From positions 1,364,001 through 1,428,000 of the forward strand of contig NZ_CP136995.1 in the NCBI RefSeq assembly GCF_033110285.1: a stretch of 64,000 nucleotides of DNA, written 5' to 3'. The stretch comes from Ottowia sp. SB7-C50 (GTDB taxonomy: Bacteria; Pseudomonadota; Gammaproteobacteria; Burkholderiales; Burkholderiaceae_C). Of this stretch, positions 52,649 to 61,489 are shown one piece after another (position 1 is the first letter of the stretch; every line of letters starts with the position of its first letter). The position numbers were made by a program, and so were the translations under genes. Under the pieces are notes generated by a model. That model ran no database searches and had not been told where the DNA came from. It saw only the letters and a program-made list of their open reading frames with translations.

Positions 52649-53884
52649 TCAAGATTCTGTCGGCACCAGCTCGATCACGCGGCGGCGTGATGCAAACGCG
52701 GTGGTCTCCACTCGATGGGCGCCGGGTTCGACGCCGATCTCCTCGTCCGTCAGGTAGCAGCCCGGGTCTTCGGCCCAGGCGTCGCCCGTCACCTGCTGCG
52801 CGCGCACACGCGTGTTGCCGCCGCAGATGGCGAAGTGCGCGCACTGGCCGCAGCGCCCGCCCACGGGGCGCGGCTTGGCCTTCAGGCCGGCCATCAGCGG
52901 GTCGGACGTGTCCTGCCAGATCTCGGAAAACGGCCGCGCCTTGACGTTGCCCAGGCCGTAGTGCCACCACATGGTGTCGGGGTGCACGTCGCCCACGTTG
53001 TCGATGTTGGCGACGTTGACGCCGGATGAGTTGCCGCCCCAGGCCACCAGGCGCGCGCACACGTCTTCCGTCCAGCGTGGCAGGTGGTGCTGCACCCATT
53101 GCAACAGGTACACGCCATCGGCATCGTTGTTGCCGGTCACGTATTCGTGCGTGCCCCCGGTGCGGGCGTCGTCCCAGGCGGTCTGGTAGAGCAGGTCGAG
53201 CGCCTGGCGCGTGGCCAGGTGCCGCGCGTCCTTGCCGCGGTGGATGTTGCCGCGGCCGGCGTAGTTGAGGTGGCTGAAGTAGAACTTGCTCACATCCTCG
53301 TCACGCATCAGCTGCAGCAGGTTCGGCAGGTCGTGCGCGTTCAGTTCGGTCATGGTGAAGCGCAGGCCGACCTTGGTGCCCAGCTTCTGCAGGTGGCGCA
53401 CGGCGGCCAGCGACTTGTCAAACGCGCCGTCGAGCCGGCGGAACTTGTCGTGCGTGGCGCCGATGCCGTCGAGGCTGATGCCGACGTAATCGAAGCCGTG
53501 GTCATGAATGCGCCGGGCCAGCGGCTCGTCGATGAGCGTGCCGTTGGTCGACAGGCCAACGTACAACTTCATCGCCTTGGCGCGCTCGGCGATCTCGAAG
53601 ATATCGGGGCGCAGCAGCGGCTCGCCGCCGGAGAGGATCAACGCCGGCACCTTGAACGCCTTCAGGTCGTTCATCACCGTGAACACCTGCTCCAGCGACA
53701 GCTCACCGGGGTAGTCGTGGTCGGCGCTGAAGGCGTAGCAGTGCTTGCAGGTGAGGTTGCAGCGGCGGATCAGGTTCCAGATCACCACCGGGCCGGGCGG
53801 CCCGCCGCGGCGCGCGGGTGCCGGATACACGCCCGTGGCCTCGGCGCGCGCCAGTTCGTGCATGAATTGGGAGATGCGGAACAT
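52649..53884 (-). CDS. nirJ: Heme d1 biosynthesis radical SAM protein NirJ
   Basis: A 411-residue radical SAM enzyme that replaces propionates of didecarboxysiroheme with keto groups on the path to heme d1. The radical SAM cluster is CNLTCKHC (Cys42, 46, 49). SAM-binding ILSGGEPLLRPDIFE and VGLSTNGTLID follow, and a C-terminal SPASM-like cysteine cluster CGQCAHFAICGGN is present. Family length. Separated from nirGH by a 171-bp terminal-inverted-repeat element but in the same direction, and 42 bp from nirN. Confidence 0.95.
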   Translation of the reverse strand: MFRISQFMHELARAEATGVYPAPARRGGPPGPVVIWNLIRRCNLTCKHCYAFSADHDYPGELSLEQVFTVMNDLKAFKVPALILSGGEPLLRPDIFEIAERAKAMKLYVGLSTNGTLIDEPLARRIHDHGFDYVGISLDGIGATHDKFRRLDGAFDKSLAAVRHLQKLGTKVGLRFTMTELNAHDLPNLLQLMRDEDVSKFYFSHLNYAGRGNIHRGKDARHLATRQALDLLYQTAWDDARTGGTHEYVTGNNDADGVYLLQWVQHHLPRWTEDVCARLVAWGGNSSGVNVANIDNVGDVHPDTMWWHYGLGNVKARPFSEIWQDTSDPLMAGLKAKPRPVGGRCGQCAHFAICGGNTRVRAQQVTGDAWAEDPGCYLTDEEIGVEPGAHRVETTAFASRRRVIELVPTES

Positions 53885-53984
53885 CGGACGTCCTTGTGCA
53901 GCGATGGGCTGTCAGTCATCTTAGGCCGGCGCGGGGTGGCGGCCATGATGTGAGTCAATTCTGGCGGCGCGGTGAATCGAACAT

Positions 53985-54155
53985 CCGGACGCAGAGGACG
54001 CAGAAATTTCGCAGAGGACGCGGAAAAAACCAGAATCCACTGGCCTTGTGCAAAGGGTTATGCAGGTTGCTGAAGCCCATTGAGCGAAGGGTGACAGCCC
54101 ACATTTTTTGAATTTTTTGCGCCCTCTGCGAATCCTTTGCGTCCTCTGCGTCCGG
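53985..54155. repeat. Terminal-inverted-repeat element between nirGH and nirJ
   Basis: It begins CCGGACGCAGAGGACGCAGA and ends TTTGCGTCCTCTGCGTCCGG, the same arms as 44004-44107, around about 110 bp of non-repeated sequence. The left flank GAATCGAACA is shared with the 44004 copy. Confidence 0.85.
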
Positions 54156-54176
54156 TATTCGGCAGTTTGCAAAATC

Positions 54177-55328
54177 TCACTCAGTCGGTGGCCGCAACCT
54201 CAGCCCCGTCTTCTTCAGGATCGCGCTGGAAAACAGCACGTCGTGCGCGCGGCACGCCGGGCCGAGCAGGGCGGCGACGTGGTCGGCCTGCGCCAGCACC
54301 TCGTCGCGCGTGTGGCCGTGCAGCATGGCGAACAGGTTGTAGCGCCACACGCCGGCCTTGCGCGGACGGCGGTAGCAGTGGCTCACGGCGGGCTGGCTTC
54401 CCAGCAATTCGCCCAGCCGGTCGACCTGTGCGTCATCGACGTCCCACACGCTCATGCCGTTGGCGACGTAGCCCAGCCGGTAGTGGTTGGGCACGGCAGC
54501 GACGCGGCGCACCACGCCAGCGGCCAGCAGTTCGGCCAGGCGTCCGCGCACCTGCGCGCCCGTCACGCCCAGCAGGGCGGCGACGCTGTCGTAGGGACGC
54601 GGCACCAGTGGCAGGCCGGCTTGCGTGGCGGCGATGAGCTGGCGGTCGAAGTCTGTGAGCGGCAGCCTCGGCCTGCGTTCGGTTCCTTCCCCCGCTGGGG
54701 GAAGGTAGGGATGGGGGCTGACCCGGTTGGCGAGCAGCGTGGCTTGCCCCCACCCCGGCCCTCCCGCAGTGGAGGAGGGAGGAAGACCCTCACCCCCGCT
54801 TTCTCCCGCACGCGGGAGCAAGTCCTGTCGCGAGTCGGGAATCAGCGGCAGATACAGGCCCACGAAATACTCGCGCTCCTTCGGAAACGCGTGCACGGGC
54901 AAGCCCGTCGCTGCTTCGATCTGGTCGCACGCAGCCCAGGCGGCATCGGGTGTTTCGGCGGCGACGACGAACCACATGTTGAGCGCGTGGTCGCGCCGGT
55001 AGTTGTGGGCCACTTCGGGAAGCGCGTTGACCAGCGCGCTCACTTTGTCATAGCGAACTTCGGGTACCGCCAGCGCGGCCAGGATGAATTGGCCGCCCGC
55101 TCGCTCAATGTGAAACAGCGGGCCAAAGCGCGTCAGCACGCCGGTTTCGAGCAGGCGGCCCAGCCGGTCGATGACCTGTGATTCAGTCAACTCCGATTCC
55201 GCCGCGATATCGGCAAACGGCCGTTCGGTCAGCGGCACGCTGCGTTGCAGCCGGTCGATCAGGCGCGCGTCGTCCATATCGATGCCGGCGGGCAGGCGCA
55301 GCACATCGGCGGCGGCATCAGGGCGCAT
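54177..55328 (-). CDS. Fused siroheme decarboxylase subunits NirG-NirH (Lrp/AsnC-like)
   Basis: A 383-residue protein made of two AsnC-like halves. Half one (about 18-165) has DARLIDRLQRSVPLTERPFA, ALNMWFVVAAE and EYFVGLYLPL. Half two (about 228-375) has LTDFDRQLIAATQAGLPLVP, VSHCYRRPRKAGVWRYNLFA and HDVLFSSAILKKTGLR. Such NirDL/NirGH pairs remove the C12/C18 acetate carboxylates of siroheme. The two halves are joined by about 50 residues (DSRQDLLPRAGESGGEGLPP...) that come entirely from a repeat (54684-54834), kept in frame. Position after nirDL supports the G-H assignment. The start overlaps the nirDL stop by 11 bp. Confidence 0.87.
   Translation of the reverse strand: MRPDAAADVLRLPAGIDMDDARLIDRLQRSVPLTERPFADIAAESELTESQVIDRLGRLLETGVLTRFGPLFHIERAGGQFILAALAVPEVRYDKVSALVNALPEVAHNYRRDHALNMWFVVAAETPDAAWAACDQIEAATGLPVHAFPKEREYFVGLYLPLIPDSRQDLLPRAGESGGEGLPPSSTAGGPGWGQATLLANRVSPHPYLPPAGEGTERRPRLPLTDFDRQLIAATQAGLPLVPRPYDSVAALLGVTGAQVRGRLAELLAAGVVRRVAAVPNHYRLGYVANGMSVWDVDDAQVDRLGELLGSQPAVSHCYRRPRKAGVWRYNLFAMLHGHTRDEVLAQADHVAALLGPACRAHDVLFSSAILKKTGLRLRPPTE
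54684..54834. repeat. About 150-bp element inserted in frame in nirGH
   Basis: TTCCTTCCCCCGCTGGGGGA, AGGTAGGGATGGGGGCTG, CGGTTGGCGAGCAGCG, CCTCACCCCC and CTCCCGCACGCGGGAG align along their length with the copy at 56308-56450. The element forms the interdomain linker of the protein. Confidence 0.8.
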
Positions 55329-56436
55329 GGGCGGGCTCCGGGGCGGCGCGGAAATAGCGGGCGCCGGTCTGCTTGAAGCGGCGGCGGCTGAACAGCACCT
55401 GGCCTGGCATGTCGGAAAGCCCCGCGCCCTGGATCGCCGCGCTCAGCAAACCCAGCGTCTCGTCGCGACTGCGGCCATGCACCATGCAGTACAGGTTGTA
55501 GGGCCAGCCCTCGGCGCGCGTGCGGCGGTAGCACAGGGTGACACCGGCTTGTCCCGCCAGTTGTTCGCCATAGGCATCAACCTGCGGGTCGGGTACGTCG
55601 AACACCGTCATGGCGTTGGAGGCGAAGCCCGCCTCGTGGTGGCGCACGACAAGGCCAAACCGGCGCAGCGTGCCGGCGTCGAGCCAGGATTGAAGTTGCG
55701 CGCGCACGGCATCTTCGGTGCTGGCCAGCGCGTCGGCCCAGACGGCATAAGGCGTGGGTACGAGCGGCAGTCCGGATTCGACCAGCGCGGCCAGCGGCAC
55801 ATCGGCCGCCTCCACGCGCGGCGCGCGCGCCTGCAGATGCGGGTTGGCGCGCGCGGGGCGGTGCAGGTCAAAGCCCAGGTCGATGCGGTAGGCGCGTTGC
55901 ATGGCCAGGCGCAGCACGGGCAGGTTTGCTTCAGATTCGATAGCTGCCAGCGCAGCATCCACCAGCGCACGGTCGCTGCCAGTCATCACGAACCACAGGT
56001 TCAGGGTGTGCTCGCGCTCGTAGTTGTGGTTGACGCCAGGGTGCGCCGAGACCATGGCGGCCACGTCGTTCAGTCGCTCGGGTGGGACCGCCATGGCGCA
56101 CAGCAGGGCGGCACCGCCCGCGCCGGGTGCCCACACGCCGCCCAGGCGGCTGGCGGCGCCTGTGTGCAACAGATCGCGGAAGGTGTTGAGGACTTCGGTT
56201 TCTGTAGCGCCTTCGGCTTGTGCGACGTCGGCAAACGGCGTGCTGGACAACGGGAAGCCGCGTTGCCAGTGGTTGAGCAGCCGGGCGCGTAGCGGTGCTT
56301 TTTCTCCTTCTCCATTTGGGGGAAGGTGGGGATCGGGGCTAGCGCGGTTGGCAGGGGGCGCGTGCTGCGCCCACGCCAACCCTCCCCCAGGGGGGGAGGG
56401 AGGAACACAGCCCTCACCCCCCACCCTCTCCCGCAT
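55318..56436 (-). CDS. Fused siroheme decarboxylase subunits NirD-NirL (5' end repeat-derived)
   Basis: Two AsnC-like halves, 372 residues from the ATG chosen. Half one begins RARLLNHWQRGFPLSSTPFA and has HTLNLWFVMTGSD; half two begins ADVPLAALVESGLPLVPTPY and has VTLCYRRTRAEGWPYNLYCM. It acts with NirGH as siroheme decarboxylase. Directly before RLLNHW there is no ATG, GTG or TTG. The frame stays open upstream into the repeat at 56308-56450, whose ATG (56436, MRERVGGEGCVPPS) or TTG (after GGGGGAGGG) must serve as start. A family A repeat (55926-55968) encodes the LAAIESEANLP stretch of half one. It lies 41 bp after nirF. Confidence 0.82.
   Translation of the reverse strand: MRERVGGEGCVPPSPPGGGLAWAQHAPPANRASPDPHLPPNGEGEKAPLRARLLNHWQRGFPLSSTPFADVAQAEGATETEVLNTFRDLLHTGAASRLGGVWAPGAGGAALLCAMAVPPERLNDVAAMVSAHPGVNHNYEREHTLNLWFVMTGSDRALVDAALAAIESEANLPVLRLAMQRAYRIDLGFDLHRPARANPHLQARAPRVEAADVPLAALVESGLPLVPTPYAVWADALASTEDAVRAQLQSWLDAGTLRRFGLVVRHHEAGFASNAMTVFDVPDPQVDAYGEQLAGQAGVTLCYRRTRAEGWPYNLYCMVHGRSRDETLGLLSAAIQGAGLSDMPGQVLFSRRRFKQTGARYFRAAPEPAHAP
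55926..55968 (+). repeat. Family A repeat inside nirDL
   Basis: TTGCTTCAGATTCGATAGCT then GCCAGCGCAGCATCCACCAGCGC. In frame. Confidence 0.6.
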
Positions 56437-56450
56437 GCGGGAGAGCAGGA
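56308..56450. repeat. About 140-bp element covering the nirDL 5' end
   Basis: TTTGGGGGAAGGTGGGGATC, GCGCGGTTGGCAGGGGGC, CCTCACCCCC and CTCTCCCGCATGCGGGAGAG align with 54684-54834. It occupies the nirF-nirDL junction and supplies the start codons of nirDL. Confidence 0.8.
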
Positions 56451-56477
56451 AGGACCGCGTTGGCGTGACGCACGGCC

Positions 56478-57680
56478 CTAAAACCCCGTGCGCGCCGCGC
56501 GCGAGGTGAAGAAGATGCCGCTCGGCGACTTGGCCGGCAGCGTCGCGAGTGTCTGGAACGATTGCGTGTCGATGACCGACACCTTGTGATCGTCGCGCGT
56601 GCTGATCCACACCGCATCGCCGCGCGGGGTGAATTCCATGTGCAGCACGGCTTTCCCAGGCTTCAGGCTGTGCACGATCTGGCGCGTTTGTGTGTCGATG
56701 ACCTGCACTGTGTCGTAATCGGGCACGGCAAAGTTGACCCACACCTGGCGCCCATCGGGCCGCGCCATCACGAACACCGGCTGGCCGGCGACGGGGATGC
56801 GGCCGACTTCCTGCCAGGTGTCGGTGTCGACCACGAGCACCTCGTGCCGTCCGATGGCGGGCAGGTAGGCGTGCTTGCCCGCGATGGACCAGCCGCGCAG
56901 GTGCGGCATCTTGAACACCGGCAGCGGCTGCTGGCCTTTGCCGTAGCCGGGCAGGATGCGCTCGACCTTCGGTTCGCGCGCCCACAGGTCGATCTTCGCC
57001 AGGCCGTCTTCGCCGAACAGGCCGGCGATGTAGGTGCGGCCGTCGGGAGAAATCAGCGCGTCGTAAGGCTGTTTGCCGATGCCCGCGTACTTGGTTAAAG
57101 CGGGGTTGGTCGGGTCGGCCAGGTCGGCAATCCAGATCTGGCCGGCGTCGAACAGCGAGAAGATGAAGCGGTTGCGCGGAATGTCGGCCAGGCCGACCAC
57201 GCGCGACGGCTTGCCATCGACCACGGCGGGGATGTCGGCCAACTGTTTGAGCGTGCGGGCGTCGAACACCTTCACGCCGCCCGGCTGGTAGTTTTGCGCC
57301 ACCACCAGCGTGCCGTCGGTCGAGATGGCGCCGCCAATCGAGTTGCCGGCCTGCATCACGCGGCCTTCAACTTGGCCGGTGCGCAGGTTGACCTTGGTGA
57401 GTGCGCCATCGCGCCCGAACACATAGGCCAGCGCGCCATCGCGCGAGAACACGACCGAGGCGTGCGACAGGTCGCCCAGGCCCTCGATGGTGCCGAGCCG
57501 TGTGCGCGCCGTGGTGTCGAGCACGCCGATGCTGCCGCTTTCGCGCTCGATCACCAGACCCAGGTCGCCGTTGCCGCGGCTCGGTTCGACGAGCAGCTTC
57601 GGCGGACTGGCGCAGGCGCCGAGCAGGGCGGCGGCAGAAAGCAGGGCCGCCACAGCGGCGCGGCGAGAAATGATCGTCAT
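56478..57680 (-). CDS. nirF: Heme d1 biosynthesis protein NirF
   Basis: A 400-residue lipoprotein with a d1-type beta-propeller. The signal ends in the lipobox LLGAC (Cys23), so it is predicted to be membrane-tethered in the periplasm. Propeller blades are evident in LGLVIERESGSIGVLDTTAR, GALAYVFGRDGALTKVNLRT, MPHLRGWSIAGKHAYLPAIG and MEFTPRGDAVWISTRDDHKV. NirF is essential for heme d1 formation and partners NirN and NirS. The start overlaps the nirC stop (ATGA). Confidence 0.95.
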   Translation of the reverse strand: MTIISRRAAVAALLSAAALLGACASPPKLLVEPSRGNGDLGLVIERESGSIGVLDTTARTRLGTIEGLGDLSHASVVFSRDGALAYVFGRDGALTKVNLRTGQVEGRVMQAGNSIGGAISTDGTLVVAQNYQPGGVKVFDARTLKQLADIPAVVDGKPSRVVGLADIPRNRFIFSLFDAGQIWIADLADPTNPALTKYAGIGKQPYDALISPDGRTYIAGLFGEDGLAKIDLWAREPKVERILPGYGKGQQPLPVFKMPHLRGWSIAGKHAYLPAIGRHEVLVVDTDTWQEVGRIPVAGQPVFVMARPDGRQVWVNFAVPDYDTVQVIDTQTRQIVHSLKPGKAVLHMEFTPRGDAVWISTRDDHKVSVIDTQSFQTLATLPAKSPSGIFFTSRAARTGF

Positions 57681-58042
57681 GGTTTTGCCTTGCCCGCTTC
57701 AAGCGGAAAGCCGGCCTGCAGTTGGTGGGCAATCCAGTGGGCGTCGGCCTCGGAGAGCATGCTTTTCCAGCCAGGCATCGCGGTGCCGGGGCGGCCTTGG
57801 TAGATAACGGCGATCAGGCTGTCCAGCGGAATTTCAACCATGCGCTCGCGCGTCAGCGCCGGCCCCAGCCCGCCGGTCAGCTGGATGCCGTGGCACGAGC
57901 CGCAGTCTTGCCGCACCATGCGGATCAGTTGCGTCTGGCGTGCACCGTCGATGGTCACCGCGTCAGATTTCAAGTCTTTTGCGTGTCCTGCGCTGGCCCA
58001 TAAAGCGCCAGCAGCTATCAAAAACAAAGCAGAACGAAACAT
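57677..58042 (-). CDS. nirC: Cytochrome c NirC
   Basis: A 121-residue periplasmic monoheme cytochrome associated with heme d1 synthesis and NirS maturation. The heme motif is CGSCH (47-51), with the distal methionine probably in GTAMPGWKSML. The signal peptide MFRSALFLIAAGALWASAGH is partly encoded by a family A repeat (57990-58031), which supplies the hydrophobic core FLIAAGALWAS. ATG 58042 is selected because it gives the signal peptide. Overlaps nirF by 4 bp. Confidence 0.92.
   Translation of the reverse strand: MFRSALFLIAAGALWASAGHAKDLKSDAVTIDGARQTQLIRMVRQDCGSCHGIQLTGGLGPALTRERMVEIPLDSLIAVIYQGRPGTAMPGWKSMLSEADAHWIAHQLQAGFPLEAGKAKP
57990..58031 (-). repeat. Family A repeat encoding the NirC signal-peptide core
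   Basis: On the coding strand TTTGTTTTTGATAGCTGCTG then GCGCTTTATGGGCCAGCGC. Encodes LFLIAAGALWAS. Confidence 0.7.
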
Positions 58043-58092
58043 CGGTTGAGCCAGGGGCTGAGGTGAGGGCGGCGGCATTCTGGTCGCCGCTG

Positions 58093-58152
58093 GCCCTCAC
58101 CCCAACCCCCCGCCTTCGCGGGGGCAAGCTCTCTCCCAGAGGGAGAGGGAGA
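58093..58152. repeat. CCCTCACCCC / CTCTCCCAGAGGGAGAG intergenic repeat
   Basis: A GC-rich inverted repeat (CTCTCCCAGAGGGAGAG palindrome and CCGCCTTCGCGGGGGCAAGC) in the nirS-nirC gap. A related inverted copy is at about 30330-30396 after the CobD-like gene. Confidence 0.6.
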
Positions 58153-58162
58153 AAAGCCGGGG

Positions 58163-58292
58163 CTGCGCAGCAAGCCCCATCAACAAACCAAAGGCCGCGG
58201 AGCAGGCCGCTTGGGGCGCGCATGGCCGGGGTCCCCCCGGCCACTGCGTGCGTCCCCCTGCGGGGGAAGGCGCCAAAGGCGCCACAGGGGGG
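58163..58292. repeat. Composite repeat, inverted copy, at the nirS 3' end
   Basis: GGGCTGCGCAGCAAGCCCC, GGCCGCGGAGCAGGCCGC and GAAGGCGCCAAAGGCGCCAC. Same order as the copy at 44979-45095. It ends one base before the nirS stop codon. Confidence 0.7.
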
Positions 58293-58293
58293 A

Positions 58294-60183
<1,890 letters not shown>

Positions 60184-60394
60184 TCAGTCCAAGGGCGGCG
60201 GCCGCGCCTGCGTCTGTTGCTGCGGTTTAGATAGCGAGAGATCCATGCGGCATCAGCGCAGGGGCACTGAAATGGCGGCTGTCGAATGCCTGCGGCACGT
60301 GCGGTCGGCTGAAGCCCAGCGGCAACGGCCGCAGCGGGGCCCGAGAGCCGCCCGGCGGTTTAGAAAGTCGAAACGGCTGGCTTCTCAGCCAGCC

Positions 60395-60446
60395 AGACGC
60401 TATCAACGATATAGCGTTATACGCTGATGCAGCAAGCGCTGCAGCG
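60395..60446 (+). repeat. Dispersed palindromic repeat (family A)
   Basis: GACGCTATCAACGATATAGC then GTTATACGCTGATGCAGCAAG and CGCTGCAGCG. Intergenic copy upstream of nirS and downstream of the small secreted protein gene. Confidence 0.7.
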
Positions 60447-60484
60447 TGATCGGATGCCTAAAAGGCGACCAGAAGCGGGCGTGC

Positions 60485-60688
60485 TTACTGGCGCAGCGCC
60501 GCCGCCGGGCTGGCGCTGAGGGCCGTCACCGGCACCAGCGCATCCAGCGCCCCCTGCACTTCGTCGGCCGACACCGGTTTGACGTGCGGGTGGCCAACCA
60601 CGGCCGAAAACGCCAGCACGACAGCCGCCGCGACGGCAGCGGCTGCGCTGAGGTGGCGAAGGTGGATGCTCGGGCTGGTCGGGTTCAT
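60485..60688 (-). CDS. Small secreted or membrane hypothetical protein
   Basis: A 67-residue protein with a hydrophobic alanine/valine segment (LSAAAAVAAAVVLAFSAVVG, about 14-33) that may be a signal peptide or anchor. A short tail follows (HPHVKPVSADEVQGALDAL...). ATG 60688 is chosen for the signal-like N-terminus; only a weak ribosome site (GAGGCG) precedes it. Function unknown. Confidence 0.45.
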   Translation of the reverse strand: MNPTSPSIHLRHLSAAAAVAAAVVLAFSAVVGHPHVKPVSADEVQGALDALVPVTALSASPAAALRQ

Positions 60689-60819
60689 GGACGCCTCGCT
60701 TCGGTGAGTGGGTCGGCTTTCAGGGTGGTGACGGCTTGATCTTCGCCCGCGTGCGGTCGCCTGTCTGTCGGAAAAAGCCGCTGTTGCCACCCCGCGGCGG
60801 CCGACAAGGGCCAGCGCCC

Positions 60820-61356
60820 TCAGCCCGCCCGCGCGCGGCTCGCGCTGGCCCGCGTGCGGGCGCGCGGGGGCGCAGGGGGCGCCGCCGTCACCGGCAGGCG
60901 CACGTCGGCCTTGACTTCCTTCAGCACGATGGACGAGCGCACGTGCGTCACGCCGGGCAGCTTGAACAACTGGTCGTGCAGAAAGCGCTCGTATTCGGCG
61001 ATGCCCGGCACCAGCACGGTGAGGATGTAGTCCGACTGGCCGGTGGTCGACAGGCAGCGCACGATGGCCGGCGTGGCCTGCACGGCGCGCTCGAACGCCT
61101 GCACCACGTCTTCGCTGTGCTGGCTGAGGTTGATCTCGGCCACCACCAGCAGGTTCAGGCCCACGCGCGTGCGATCGACCAGCGCGCTGTAGCCTGTGAT
61201 GACGCCGGCCGCTTCCATGTCCTTGATGCGCTTCCAGCACGGCGTGCTGGACAGGCCCACGCGCTCGGCGATCTGCTGCACGGTCTGGCGGGCGTCGCGC
61301 TGCAATTCGCGCAGGATGGCCAGGCTGTAGGTGTCGAGAAGAATGTTCTCTTTCAT
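60820..61356 (-). CDS. Lrp/AsnC-family transcriptional regulator
   Basis: A 178-residue regulator with an N-terminal helix-turn-helix (LDTYSLAILRELQRDARQTV; RVGLSSTPCWKRIKDMEAAG) and the RAM ligand-binding domain (LLVVAEINLSQHSEDVVQAF; TTGQSDYILTVLVPGIAEYE). The C-terminus is an unusual Pro/Ala/Arg-rich tail (PPAPPRARTRASASRARAG). It is divergent from the indolepyruvate ferredoxin oxidoreductase gene, which it most likely regulates in response to an amino acid. Confidence 0.92.
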   Translation of the reverse strand: MKENILLDTYSLAILRELQRDARQTVQQIAERVGLSSTPCWKRIKDMEAAGVITGYSALVDRTRVGLNLLVVAEINLSQHSEDVVQAFERAVQATPAIVRCLSTTGQSDYILTVLVPGIAEYERFLHDQLFKLPGVTHVRSSIVLKEVKADVRLPVTAAPPAPPRARTRASASRARAG

Positions 61357-61366
61357 GTCGAATCGA

Positions 61367-61381
61367 TGGAAATTTATTCTT
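61367..61381. promoter_or_regulatory. Lrp-like binding site in the divergent region
   Basis: TGGAAATTTATTCTT agrees with the Lrp consensus YAGHAWATTWTDCTR at 12 of 15 positions by hand count. It lies just upstream of the Lrp-family gene and within its shared promoter region with the oxidoreductase. Confidence 0.45.
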
Positions 61382-61489
61382 TAATCTTCGCATAAACAAG
61401 AGCAATGGAGAACCCGCTTCTTGCCCGCTCGCCCTACAGTCAAGGCGTGACCGCCGCCCTTTGATGGCGCCGGCAAGGAGACACAACCC

